Shown here one piece after another: positions 1-6,581 of a DNA stretch of 7,960 nt (the first letter of the stretch is position 1; every line of letters begins with the position of its first letter). A program made the position numbers and the translations under genes. The stretch is from Verrucomicrobiaceae bacterium (GTDB lineage Bacteria > Verrucomicrobiota > Verrucomicrobiae > Verrucomicrobiales > Akkermansiaceae), in assembly GCA_947372405.1 (NCBI GenBank), contig CANBTO010000216.1:1-7960 (forward strand). The letters run 5' to 3'. Under the pieces are notes generated by a model. The model worked only from the letters and a program-made list of their open reading frames with translations. It had not been told where the DNA came from and made no database searches.

Positions 1-754
1 CATAGTTGAAACAAGTGGACATCGACTTCGCGCTGCCGGTGGCATCGATGACGACATCCGCGAGCTGTCCATTCGTGATCCTTTCAAGTTCGGCGAGGTG
101 CGAGCCGTCCGTCTGGAATACGACGGCATGATGGATGCCGAGGTTTTCCCGACAGAAATCGAGGCGGCTTTGCACCATGTCCATGACGATGGTTTTCACG
201 TCCATCAACTTGAGGAATTCCATGCAGGCCAGCCCGATGGGCCCCGCGCCGATGACCAGCACGGTTTCGCCGGGCTGCGGGTTTCCGCGATGCACGGCGT
301 GGCAGCCGATGGCGAGCGTCTCGACGAGGGCGAGTTGGTCGTAGGAGAGATCGTTGCCCGGATGCAGCTTGCGCGCGGGTACGGCGAAGACGCCCTTGCG
401 AAGGCCGCCGTTGTTATGGACACCGATGACCTGCACGCCGGGGCAGCAGTTGGGCGAGCCCTTCCGCGAGGTGGGCGATGAGGGATCGTTGACGTAGGGC
501 TCCAGCGAACATCTGTCGCCCGGCTTCACGTTCGTGACGTCATCCGCCACTGCGACAACTTCGAGGCCGAGCTCATGGCCGGGGGTGCGCGGATAGGCGA
601 AGAACGGGAACTTGCCGAGATAACAGGAAAGATCGGTGCCGCAGATGCCCATGCGATGGGTGCGAACGAGCGCCTCGCCCGGACCGGGCGCGGAGGGTTC
701 CGGCAGGTCGATGAGGTTGATCTCCCTGGGTGCGGTGAATTCGATGGCTTGCAT
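1..754 (-). CDS. Zinc-type alcohol dehydrogenase, L-galactonate 5-dehydrogenase-like (C-terminus cut by window edge)
   Basis: This is a medium-chain NAD(P)-dependent polyol/sugar-acid dehydrogenase; the first 251 residues are present and the rest lies beyond base 1. The GroES-like catalytic domain has the zinc motif MGICGTDL (Cys38) and PGHE (His60-Glu61), with a further conserved Glu145 in LVETLAIG. The Rossmann fold begins with GAGPIG at residues 169-174. The NCC...VIGVH..GG stretch (102-117) resembles L-galactonate oxidoreductases (LgoD/YjjN) as I recall them, so oxidation of a sugar acid such as L-galactonate or L-fuconate is a reasonable guess. The substrate is not proven. The structural-zinc loop has lost its first three cysteines and keeps only C104. 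The ATG at 752-754 shares one base with the TGA of the aldo/keto reductase gene (TGATG), so it is the last visible gene of an operon and probably translationally coupled. Family assignment is firm; the substrate is inferred. Confidence 0.93.
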   Translation of the reverse strand, partial: MQAIEFTAPREINLIDLPEPSAPGPGEALVRTHRMGICGTDLSCYLGKFPFFAYPRTPGHELGLEVVAVADDVTNVKPGDRCSLEPYVNDPSSPTSRKGSPNCCPGVQVIGVHNNGGLRKGVFAVPARKLHPGNDLSYDQLALVETLAIGCHAVHRGNPQPGETVLVIGAGPIGLACMEFLKLMDVKTIVMDMVQSRLDFCRENLGIHHAVVFQTDGSHLAELERITNGQLADVVIDATGSAKSMSTCFNY

Positions 755-1692
755 CAGTTGTTTTCCGGGAGGCCTTCGCGGTGGCCGAGGTTTCTAACGG
801 GTGCGAAAACCGCGAGCACGTCCGCCAGCAGTTCACGGTCCAGCGGTTGTTCGATCCATTCGGCCCACTTGCGGATGTTGGCCGGATTCGCAGAGCCCGC
901 GACGGTGGTGGCGATGCCGGGGTGTTCGCAGGAGAACTGGAGCGCCAACTGCGCGATGTCCACGCCGCGGTCCGCGCACAGCTTCGCGGCGGTGCGGGCG
1001 GCGGCCTTGACCCCCTCCGGTTCCTTCAACCACGCGGGAAGCTCGGCATTGGTTAGAAGGCGCGCCGAGAACGGTCCGGCATTCATCGCTCCGATGCTCT
1101 TCGCTGCGAGGCGCGGCAGGAGATCCTCCGAAAACGTGGTGTTCTGAAGCGTGTAACGGTTGTAGGAAAGCACGCAGTCGATCTCGTCCTCCACATGATC
1201 AAGCACCGTGTGGAAGGTCTTGAGCGGATAGCATGAAAAACCAACGGCGCGGACTTTTCCCTGCTGCTTGAGTTTCAGCAAGGCGGGCAGCGTCTCCTCC
1301 CAGATCTGTTGGAGTGGAACGAACTCCACGTCGTGCATGAGCAGCACGTCCAGATGATCGGCACCGAGGCGCTGGAGCGAAACATGCAGCGACTCCTCCA
1401 CCCGCTTGGCGGAGAAGTCGAAGTGGATGTCCGAGTAGCGGCCGAGCTTGGTTCCTAACAGATAGCTGTCACGCGGCACGCCCTTGAGACCGAGGCCGAG
1501 CAGGATTTCCGACATGCCGCGGCCGTAGAACGGAGAGGTGTCGATGAAGTTCATCCCGAGGTCGAGGGCGGTGCGGGTGGAGAGCATCGCATCGTCCAGC
1601 GTGATGGAGCGGAACTCCGCGCCTAGCGAGGACGCGCCGAAGGAGAGGATCGGAAGATCGATGCCGGTTTTGCCGAGCGGGCGTGTTTTCAT
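754..1692 (-). CDS. Aldo/keto reductase, L-galactose/L-fucose 1-dehydrogenase-like
   Basis: This 312-residue TIM-barrel oxidoreductase has the full aldo/keto reductase catalytic tetrad: Asp51 and Tyr56 in FIDTSPFYGRG, Lys82 in GTKLGRY, and His120 in LLMHDVEF. The TTVAGSANPANI segment (262-273) is the usual place for cofactor phosphate binding. Over its whole length, including FDFSAKRVEESL, LPALLKLKQQGK and the tail APVRNLGHREGLPEN, it resembles plant L-galactose dehydrogenase and bacterial D-threo-aldose (L-fucose) dehydrogenase. These oxidise the anomeric carbon of L-galactose or its 6-deoxy form L-fucose to the lactone. Length is normal for the family. The start overlaps the stop of the upstream isomerase gene by four bases (ATGA), and its stop overlaps the next gene by one. 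A fucosidase two genes upstream favours L-fucose as substrate, but L-galactose cannot be excluded. Confidence 0.93.
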   Translation of the reverse strand: MKTRPLGKTGIDLPILSFGASSLGAEFRSITLDDAMLSTRTALDLGMNFIDTSPFYGRGMSEILLGLGLKGVPRDSYLLGTKLGRYSDIHFDFSAKRVEESLHVSLQRLGADHLDVLLMHDVEFVPLQQIWEETLPALLKLKQQGKVRAVGFSCYPLKTFHTVLDHVEDEIDCVLSYNRYTLQNTTFSEDLLPRLAAKSIGAMNAGPFSARLLTNAELPAWLKEPEGVKAAARTAAKLCADRGVDIAQLALQFSCEHPGIATTVAGSANPANIRKWAEWIEQPLDRELLADVLAVFAPVRNLGHREGLPENN

Positions 1693-2486
1693 GTTAGAGA
1701 GCGGATGGATGAGATGGTCTGCCGGGCGGCGGATTCCGGATCGGGCAGCGGAAGGATCTCCGCGGAAAGAAAACCCGAATATCCGGATTCCCGCAATGCC
1801 GCGATGATCGGCCCGGGAAGGGTGTGCCCGAAGCCCATCGCCTGCCGGTTGGAATCCGCATAATGGACATGCCCGATGTGGCGGCCCGCCGCGCGGATGG
1901 CGGCCGGAAGATCACTCTCCTCGATGTTCATGTGGAAGAGATCGGCCAGCAGCACCACGTTTTTCAAACCGTGTTCCTCGATGAATGCCGCGGCGTCTCC
2001 AAGCCGGTTGAAAAGGTTGGTTTCGTAGCGGTTCAACGGCTCGTAGATGAACGGCACGCCATGTTCCGACGCGCGTTGCCCACAGCGGCGGAGATTTGCC
2101 GCGAGTTGTTCCAGCGCGAGGTCATGCGTGCGCCGTCCCTGCATCGAACCGAGAATCGCCGGTGCGTTGAGACGGCCGCCGAAGTCGATCATCGAAAACA
2201 CGAAGTCCATGGCGGCCTCACGTTTTTCCGCGGATGCGTCAGTGATGGAAAGTCCGTGACGCAGCATGCCCGCGCCGGTGCCAACCGCGGCGATCGCAAG
2301 GCCCCAGGCTTCCGCCAGTGATCTTACTTCCTCCACCGTGACGAAATCCGGGCCGGGAAGGAAAAGCTCCACCGCATCGAAGCCGGCAGCGGCCGCGCTG
2401 GCGAAGGACTGCGGCAAGGAGTCGCGCAGAACGAACGGCCCGCCAATGGCTTCCGGGACTTGCGAGAGGGTGATGGCGGACTTCAT
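1689..2486 (-). CDS. Sugar isomerase/epimerase, D-tagatose 3-epimerase-like TIM barrel
   Basis: This 265-residue protein is of the xylose-isomerase-like TIM-barrel superfamily (AP_endonuc_2 fold). The metal site of the ketose 3-epimerase branch can be read directly: Glu149 in IYEPLNRYE, Asp182 and His185 in LLADLFHMN, His208 in GHVHYADSNR, and Glu243 in SAEIL. Spacing is close to that of D-tagatose 3-epimerases. The family interconverts ketoses or keto sugar acids using a divalent metal; the substrate here is unknown. I chose ATG 2486 because MKSAITLSQVPEAIGG is a typical start for such proteins. The frame extends upstream to an ATG at 2516 and a TTG at 2537, but those residues look non-conserved. 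No Shine-Dalgarno sequence is visible. Its TGA overlaps the aldo/keto reductase ATG by four bases. The 131 bases back to the fucosidase stop hold no convincing terminator, so co-transcription is possible. Confidence 0.88.
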   Translation of the reverse strand: MKSAITLSQVPEAIGGPFVLRDSLPQSFASAAAAGFDAVELFLPGPDFVTVEEVRSLAEAWGLAIAAVGTGAGMLRHGLSITDASAEKREAAMDFVFSMIDFGGRLNAPAILGSMQGRRTHDLALEQLAANLRRCGQRASEHGVPFIYEPLNRYETNLFNRLGDAAAFIEEHGLKNVVLLADLFHMNIEESDLPAAIRAAGRHIGHVHYADSNRQAMGFGHTLPGPIIAALRESGYSGFLSAEILPLPDPESAARQTISSIRSLT

Positions 2487-2617
2487 TGGAACGGGCGAAT
2501 GATCCCTTGGCATACACACCGCTGGGTCAGGAAACAAGACCGGATCGCCGGGAGAGACTGGTCAAGTGATCGCAGTCGTTTCCGCCACAATCCTCCAACC
2601 TAACATCACGTCTTCCG

Positions 2618-3928
2618 CTACTCCCGGATATCGACAGGCACCAGTTCCATTGCGGAGCCTTCCAACTGCAGTTTCACCACGGTGTCGCCGGCCACACGGT
2701 CCTTCTCCGCGACGATGATGCGGAGGTAGTTCGCTGTTTGTTCGAACTTCGCGGCACCACCTGACAGCAATGAAGCTTTAAGCACCTTTTTCGGCAGTGC
2801 AGGCAATGTCAGCGTGTCACCGGTCCATTTGAGGACGTGCAGGTAAACCACATCGTCCTTGCGTGTGGAGGAACCGAAAGCGCCGGGTTTGTAGGGACCA
2901 CCGCGCGTGCCGTAGATGCTCTCGCCGTTCGCCCGCAACCATTCGCCCACGCCTTTGAGCACCTCGACCTGCCGTGGCTCGATGGTACCATCGGCCATCG
3001 GGCCCACATTCAGCAGCAGGTTTCCGTCGCCACCGGCAGTGCGGCTGAGAATGCCAATGACTTCGGCGGTGGATTTGATCTTGTCGTTCGGTTTCCACGA
3101 CCACTGCGTCCCCAAAGTCATGCATGTCTCCCACGGGCGCTGGTCGTCATACGCGCCGATGCGCTGCTCGGGCGTGTAATAATCCTCATTGGGCCGAAGC
3201 TTGCCCTGACTCTTCCAGTCCTCACCCGAGGACATCTCAAGGCGGTTGTTGATGATGATCTGCGGCTGCAGTCCGCGTACGAGCGGATAGGTCGTCTCCG
3301 GATGCCAGTCCGCCGGGCGGCCGTCGCTGTCAAACCACAGCACGTCCACGCGGCCGTAGTTCGTCAGCAGTTCGCGCAACTCACCCTGATTTCGCTTCAC
3401 AAACTCGCCGTTGCGCTCAGTGCGGCAATCAGGATCGCGCCAGTCCATCGGCGAGAAATACCAACCTAGCTTCAAATCCCGGCCGCGCACGGCGTCCGCC
3501 AGTTCGGCGCAGATATCGCGTTTGAAAGGCGTGGCCGAGATGTTGTAATTGCTGACCTTGGAGTGCCAGAGCAGGAACCCGTCGCAGTGTTTCGCGGTCA
3601 GCACCACATATTTCATGCCGGTGTTCTCCGCGATGCGGGCCCATTCATCGGCGTCGAATTTCACCGGATCAAACTTCCTGAAAAGGTTGTCGTATTCATC
3701 GACGGGAATGTTTCCTTTGTTAGGACATTTCGGATTGGAGTTGGCGCGGGACCAACTGATCTCCGTGCCCTTGAGGCTCACCGGCCCCCAGTGGATGAAC
3801 ATGCCGAAACGGGCCTCGCGCCACCAGTGCATGCGGTCCGCGCGGTTCGAGGCTGGATCATCGGCGGCACTGCTAGTCCCGTGGCCCAGAATGAAGGCCA
3901 GACCAAGAAGTCTGGCTGCGTTTTTCAT
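2618..3928 (-). CDS. Secreted GH29 alpha-L-fucosidase
   Basis: This 436-residue enzyme hydrolyses terminal alpha-L-fucosides. An N-terminal signal peptide (about 1-21, MKNAARLLGLAFILG then TSSA|ADD) indicates export. The GH29 catalytic domain follows: WWREARFGMFIHWG (35-48) with His46, LTAKHCDGFLLW (110-121) with His114, and GRVDVLWFDSDG (192-203). Asp200 in the WFD motif is the expected nucleophile. DYYTPEQRIG (249-258) and RPWETCMTLG (264-273) carry candidate acid/base glutamates (Glu254, Glu267); I cannot decide between them. GNLLLNVGPMADG (302-314) closes the barrel, and about 100 residues of beta-rich C-terminal domain follow. I chose ATG 3928 because it starts a clean signal peptide and lies downstream of a promoter-like pair. 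The frame runs back to a GTG at 4018 without extra conserved sequence. Three sugar-oxidation genes follow on the same strand, suggesting use of the released fucose. Confidence 0.95.
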   Translation of the reverse strand: MKNAARLLGLAFILGHGTSSAADDPASNRADRMHWWREARFGMFIHWGPVSLKGTEISWSRANSNPKCPNKGNIPVDEYDNLFRKFDPVKFDADEWARIAENTGMKYVVLTAKHCDGFLLWHSKVSNYNISATPFKRDICAELADAVRGRDLKLGWYFSPMDWRDPDCRTERNGEFVKRNQGELRELLTNYGRVDVLWFDSDGRPADWHPETTYPLVRGLQPQIIINNRLEMSSGEDWKSQGKLRPNEDYYTPEQRIGAYDDQRPWETCMTLGTQWSWKPNDKIKSTAEVIGILSRTAGGDGNLLLNVGPMADGTIEPRQVEVLKGVGEWLRANGESIYGTRGGPYKPGAFGSSTRKDDVVYLHVLKWTGDTLTLPALPKKVLKASLLSGGAAKFEQTANYLRIIVAEKDRVAGDTVVKLQLEGSAMELVPVDIRE

Positions 3929-3961
3929 CACAGCATGCTTTGAGAGCGGGTCCATATACAA

Positions 3962-3990
3962 AACATACGACGCATGTCCTGCAATGTCCA
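3962..3990 (-). promoter_or_regulatory. Candidate sigma-70-type promoter for the fucosidase gene
   Basis: Read on the minus strand, TGGACA (3985-3990) and TATGTT (3962-3967) are separated by exactly 17 bases. They match the -35 and -10 consensus at five and four of six positions. Transcription would start near 3955, giving a leader of about 27 bases before the ATG at 3928. This agrees with choosing that start over the upstream GTG at 4018. It is a pattern match only, and the box rules may differ in this phylum. Confidence 0.35.
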
Positions 3991-4045
3991 TCATCCCGTG
4001 AAACAGCCTGCGGATCACCGGTCCTGCCAGGCCGGATGCAAGGGA

Positions 4046-5011
4046 TCACCGCTGCCCTGCGGGTTCTATCCAGATCCGGCCTGCGGTCCTGCGCAGCCTG
4101 CCGCCGCCGGGAAGGTTGACGCACGCCTCACGGCCAATTTCCGCTAGAGCGGCGGCCCGGTCCAGCAGCGCGCGGTCGATGGAAGGAATGCCCGCATCGG
4201 CTAGAAAATCACGCAGGGCGGTGCGTTGCAGCGAAAGTGGCAGCTTCCGCAGAGTGGGAAGATGTATGCGCCCCTGGGGATCCAGCAGCCTGGCGTGTTC
4301 GAGAAGACCGGACTCGGCGGCATCGCGCCCGGCGGCATCGGCCGCGGCCCTGACAAACGCAGGCACCGCATCACGGCCGGTGATCTCCGCCAGCAAGGGA
4401 AAGACCTCGTTGCGCAGGCGGTTGCGCACGGCCACCGGCTCGCGGTTGCTGGCGTCCTCGCGCCATGTGTGACCGTGGGAACGAAGCCAATCCGATAGAT
4501 CGACGCGGCGCGTTCCTAACAGAGGCCTGACCAGCGTGAGCTCCACGCCCTCCACGGTGATTGGTTGTTCCGCCCGCATGCCTTTGAGGCCATGGGAGCC
4601 GCGCAGCAGGTTCCAGAGCACGGTTTCCGCCTGATCGTCCGCGTGATGGGCGAGCAACATGCTGCGGCAGTCGAATTTCCGCGAACAGCCGGCGAAGAAA
4701 CGGTGGCGCGCGTTGCGGGCGGCGGTCTCCATGGATTCACCGCGAAGTTTCATCTCCGCACGCACGTCGATGCGGCCGCACTCGCACGGGAGGCCGAGTT
4801 TCCCGGCGAGGCGGATGACAAAGCGGGCGTCCGCCGTGGACGCCCCGCCACGTAGACGGTGATCGAGGTGGCAGACGACGAGATCGTGGAATCCTGCGTC
4901 CACCAAGCGATGCAACAGGGCCACCGAATCCGCTCCGCCGGAAACGCCGACAAGATAGCGGGAAGAACGGTCCGCCTCCGCCAGCCAGGGGATGTCATCC
5001 GGGATCGTCAC
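4046..5011 (-). CDS. tilS: tRNA(Ile)-lysidine synthase TilS
   Basis: TilS uses ATP to attach lysine to C34 of the CAU-anticodon tRNA-Ile, so that it reads AUA codons; it is an essential cytoplasmic enzyme in most bacteria. The N-terminal PP-loop is SGGADS (residues 24-29), followed by CHLDHRLRG (47-55). The family hallmarks AHHADDQAETVLWNLLRG and WREDASN...RNRLRNEVFPLL follow, which separate TilS from other PP-loop ATPases such as TtcA. A helical C-terminal part completes 321 residues; the extra C-terminal domain of E. coli TilS seems absent or reduced. I chose the GTG at 5011 because it places the PP-loop about 24 residues in, as usual. The frame is open to a TTG at 5125, and that 38-residue extension has no recognisable content. 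The gene is divergent from the secreted-protein gene on the plus strand and lies 117 bases upstream of the fucosidase. Confidence 0.93.
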   Translation of the reverse strand: MTIPDDIPWLAEADRSSRYLVGVSGGADSVALLHRLVDAGFHDLVVCHLDHRLRGGASTADARFVIRLAGKLGLPCECGRIDVRAEMKLRGESMETAARNARHRFFAGCSRKFDCRSMLLAHHADDQAETVLWNLLRGSHGLKGMRAEQPITVEGVELTLVRPLLGTRRVDLSDWLRSHGHTWREDASNREPVAVRNRLRNEVFPLLAEITGRDAVPAFVRAAADAAGRDAAESGLLEHARLLDPQGRIHLPTLRKLPLSLQRTALRDFLADAGIPSIDRALLDRAAALAEIGREACVNLPGGGRLRRTAGRIWIEPAGQR

Positions 5012-5159
5012 AAGCGCAGTCTGCCGCCGTCCGCGCGGGCGCGCAATGCCGGGACGGAGCGCGGCTGCATTTTTCGAAACAGCAAGATATGCGGAGCCTT
5101 CAGCAAGGAACGGAGTGCCGGCCAAGGGTTGTCCCTTTCCATGCGGAAGCGGACGGAGC

Positions 5160-5165
5160 TATATT
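5160..5165 (+). promoter_or_regulatory. Possible -10 box for the secreted-protein gene
   Basis: TATATT matches five of six bases of the -10 consensus in an otherwise GC-rich divergent gap between tilS and the secreted-protein gene. The -35 region at 17-base spacing (TTCCAT, 5137-5142) is poor. A start from this box would fall only a few bases before the ATG at 5174. The message would then be nearly leaderless, or translation would begin at the in-frame ATG at 5207. Confidence 0.2.
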
Positions 5166-5173
5166 TGATTGCC

Positions 5174-5785
5174 ATGAAAACGAACCTCATTCCCCCATCA
5201 CAGGAAATGTTCCAAACCACCCGGCATAGTCCGCACGCATCCCGCCTCGCAGGATTCGGCAAGCTCCTGCTGGCTGGCATCTGCGCATCGCTGGTCTCGT
5301 TCTCGACGATGCCAACGGCCTCTGCCGCCGGTGCGGACGGAGTTTACAAATACGTGAAGGCCAGCGGCACTCTGAGTGTCGGAGGCCAATCCATCACGGT
5401 CACGCCGGAAATGCTCAATCAGTTCGGTGCCATCCAGAACGGCAGGATCACCATCTCCAACAACCGCGTGCAGCTCAACCGCAACGCGGCCGCCAATATC
5501 ATCAAGCAACTGGGCACCCAACTCGGCGTGGTGATCACCGTCAAGATCACCGGCCCCACTTATGTGCAGCTCCACAAATCAGGTTTGATCTACACGGGCA
5601 GCACCACAACCCCGGTGGTGGTCACGTTCTCCACGACCTATCAGGGCACCAAGATCAGCGGCAACATCAAGACGAACTACATCGCCAAAGTGAGTGGAAC
5701 CACGCTGACGCTGAAAGTGCCGGTCACGGGAACCCTGCTTGGCAAACAACTCAAGGGAACCATGACGGTGACTTGCAAACGTTGA
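5174..5785 (+). CDS. Secreted beta-rich protein of unknown function
   Basis: I do not recognise this 203-residue protein. It begins with a long polar stretch, then a hydrophobic segment (about 26-46, LAGFGKLLLAGICASLVSF) and TASA|AGADG, which reads as a signal peptide cleaved after residue 51. The mature part is about 150 residues, rich in Thr, Ser, Val, Gly and Asn, with alternating hydrophobic residues that suggest a beta-sandwich or barrel (for example VVITVKITGPTYVQL and TLTLKVPVTGTLLG). It has only one cysteine after the signal peptide, three residues from the end (CKR). No enzyme motif is evident. I chose ATG 5174; the frame is open further upstream to 4859, but that part is antisense to tilS. 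An in-frame ATG at 5207 would give a shorter signal peptide. The gene diverges from tilS, and its stop lies 11 bases from the converging stop of the DNA glycosylase. A structural or surface role is only a guess. Confidence 0.75.
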   Translation: MKTNLIPPSQEMFQTTRHSPHASRLAGFGKLLLAGICASLVSFSTMPTASAAGADGVYKYVKASGTLSVGGQSITVTPEMLNQFGAIQNGRITISNNRVQLNRNAAANIIKQLGTQLGVVITVKITGPTYVQLHKSGLIYTGSTTTPVVVTFSTTYQGTKISGNIKTNYIAKVSGTTLTLKVPVTGTLLGKQLKGTMTVTCKR

Positions 5786-5796
5786 CCCGCCATCAT

Positions 5797-6360
5797 TCAA
5801 AACCTCCGGCTCAGGGAACGCGAGGCGGGGTCGCCGAAACGCCAGTGCAGATCGGTGGCCCTGCTGATGCCGATCCTCGGGCCGGCAATGATTTCCACGG
5901 GTTTCCCCGGTCGGATCCCGCTCCCTTCGTCGCGCAGGAAAGCCGCGCCATGCACCGAGCCGTCGATGCCGAAGGCCCGGGTGAGCCTGCCCGGCCCGGC
6001 ACCTAACAGATGATCCGCCACGCCTTGCCGGCGCTGACGCATCGGTTCCAGCCCCGAAACCGGCTCAAGTGCCCGCAGCAGGACGAAACCCGAGCGTTTC
6101 CCTCCCTTGACGAGCACGTTGAAGAGCCAGTGGACGCCGTAGTTCATGTAAACGTAGGCGTCGCCCGCCTGTTGCCGCTCGACGAAGGCACGCGTGCTCG
6201 GGCGGAACCACGTGTGGCACGCCGGATCGTCCTCCGCGTCGTAGGCCTCCGTCTCCACGATCCGTCCGACGCAGCCATGCCACACGAATTGGCAGCCGAT
6301 CAACCCGCGCGCGCAGGTGACCGGATCCTGTTTGAAGAAGTCCTCGCGGATCGGTGACAT
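5797..6360 (-). CDS. 3-methyladenine DNA glycosylase (AAG/MPG family)
   Basis: This base-excision repair enzyme (187 residues) removes alkylated purines such as 3-methyladenine. Aligned by eye with human AAG, GRIVETEAY (32-40) gives Glu38 as the catalytic residue (human Glu125) and Tyr40 (Tyr127). His49 matches His136, Tyr71 in YVYMNYG matches the base-stacking Tyr159, and Asn81 matches Asn169. LEPMRQRR and LLGAGPGRLTRAFGID are the usual C-terminal motifs. The TPRN-type segment between His49 and Tyr71 is different here (STRAFVERQQAG). The chosen ATG at 6360 gives normal bacterial length; the open frame upstream to 6459 lacks conserved sequence. A G-rich stretch sits 12-17 bases before the start. 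The gene converges with the secreted-protein gene with no visible terminator between them. Family certain, exact lesion range unknown. Confidence 0.93.
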   Translation of the reverse strand: MSPIREDFFKQDPVTCARGLIGCQFVWHGCVGRIVETEAYDAEDDPACHTWFRPSTRAFVERQQAGDAYVYMNYGVHWLFNVLVKGGKRSGFVLLRALEPVSGLEPMRQRRQGVADHLLGAGPGRLTRAFGIDGSVHGAAFLRDEGSGIRPGKPVEIIAGPRIGISRATDLHWRFGDPASRSLSRRF

Positions 6361-6581
6361 GGAACAAATTCCCCCCGCCCTCGCTAAACGGCAAGCTGGC
6401 AATTCCGGCGGTCCATCATACACCCAGCTCCGGAAAATCGCCTCGCAAGTCCCAGGCATCCTGCCTAGAAACCCATGACAATAAATGCCGTTTGGTATTG
6501 AAGAATCGTTCCTTGGCTTTCAGGTGGGTAAGAATAAATCGCTTCCAATAATCAGTAACATTTTCAAGCCACTCATCAGCC
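6361..6581. other. AT-richer divergent intergenic region
   Basis: These 221 bases separate the divergent glycosylase and serpin starts and must hold the promoters of both unless the glycosylase has another source. The part from about 6470 to 6580 is clearly richer in A and T than the flanking genes and contains AATAAAT twice. I find no -35/-10 pair with good spacing on either strand, no hairpin with a T tract, and no RNA gene. A small minus-strand ORF (6416-6583) overlaps most of it. Confidence 0.6.

Noticed and set aside
575..1147. Long plus-strand ORF across the reductase/dehydrogenase junction
   Set aside because: It is antisense to two genes with complete catalytic motifs, and its translation has no domain pattern.
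2487..2617. Gap between fucosidase and isomerase checked for a terminator or promoter
   Set aside because: TTGACC appears on the minus strand but without a spaced -10 box, and no hairpin plus T tract is present.
2837..3469. Plus-strand ORF of about 210 codons inside the fucosidase
   Set aside because: It is a shadow of the GH29 reading frame in GC-rich DNA, with no motifs or start signal.
3549..4001. Plus-strand ORF of 150 codons
   Set aside because: It is antisense to the fucosidase N-terminus and its candidate promoter; no recognisable protein.
4018..4035. Inverted repeat (CCGGTCCT, loop GCC, AGGCCGG) just after the tilS stop, considered as a terminator
   Set aside because: The stem is seven pairs with a bulge and no T tract follows on the minus strand.
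4012..4051. Direct repeat GGATCACCG at 4012-4020 and 4043-4051
   Set aside because: It is nine bases, one copy overlaps coding sequence, and near-identical words occur elsewhere by chance (for example near 7784).
5012..5125. TTG-initiated 38-residue N-terminal extension of TilS
   Set aside because: Family members place the PP-loop about 20-25 residues from the start, which the GTG at 5011 gives; the extension has no conserved features.
4859..5173. Upstream extension of the secreted-protein frame
   Set aside because: It is antisense to tilS, and the signal peptide only makes sense from the ATG at 5174 or 5207.
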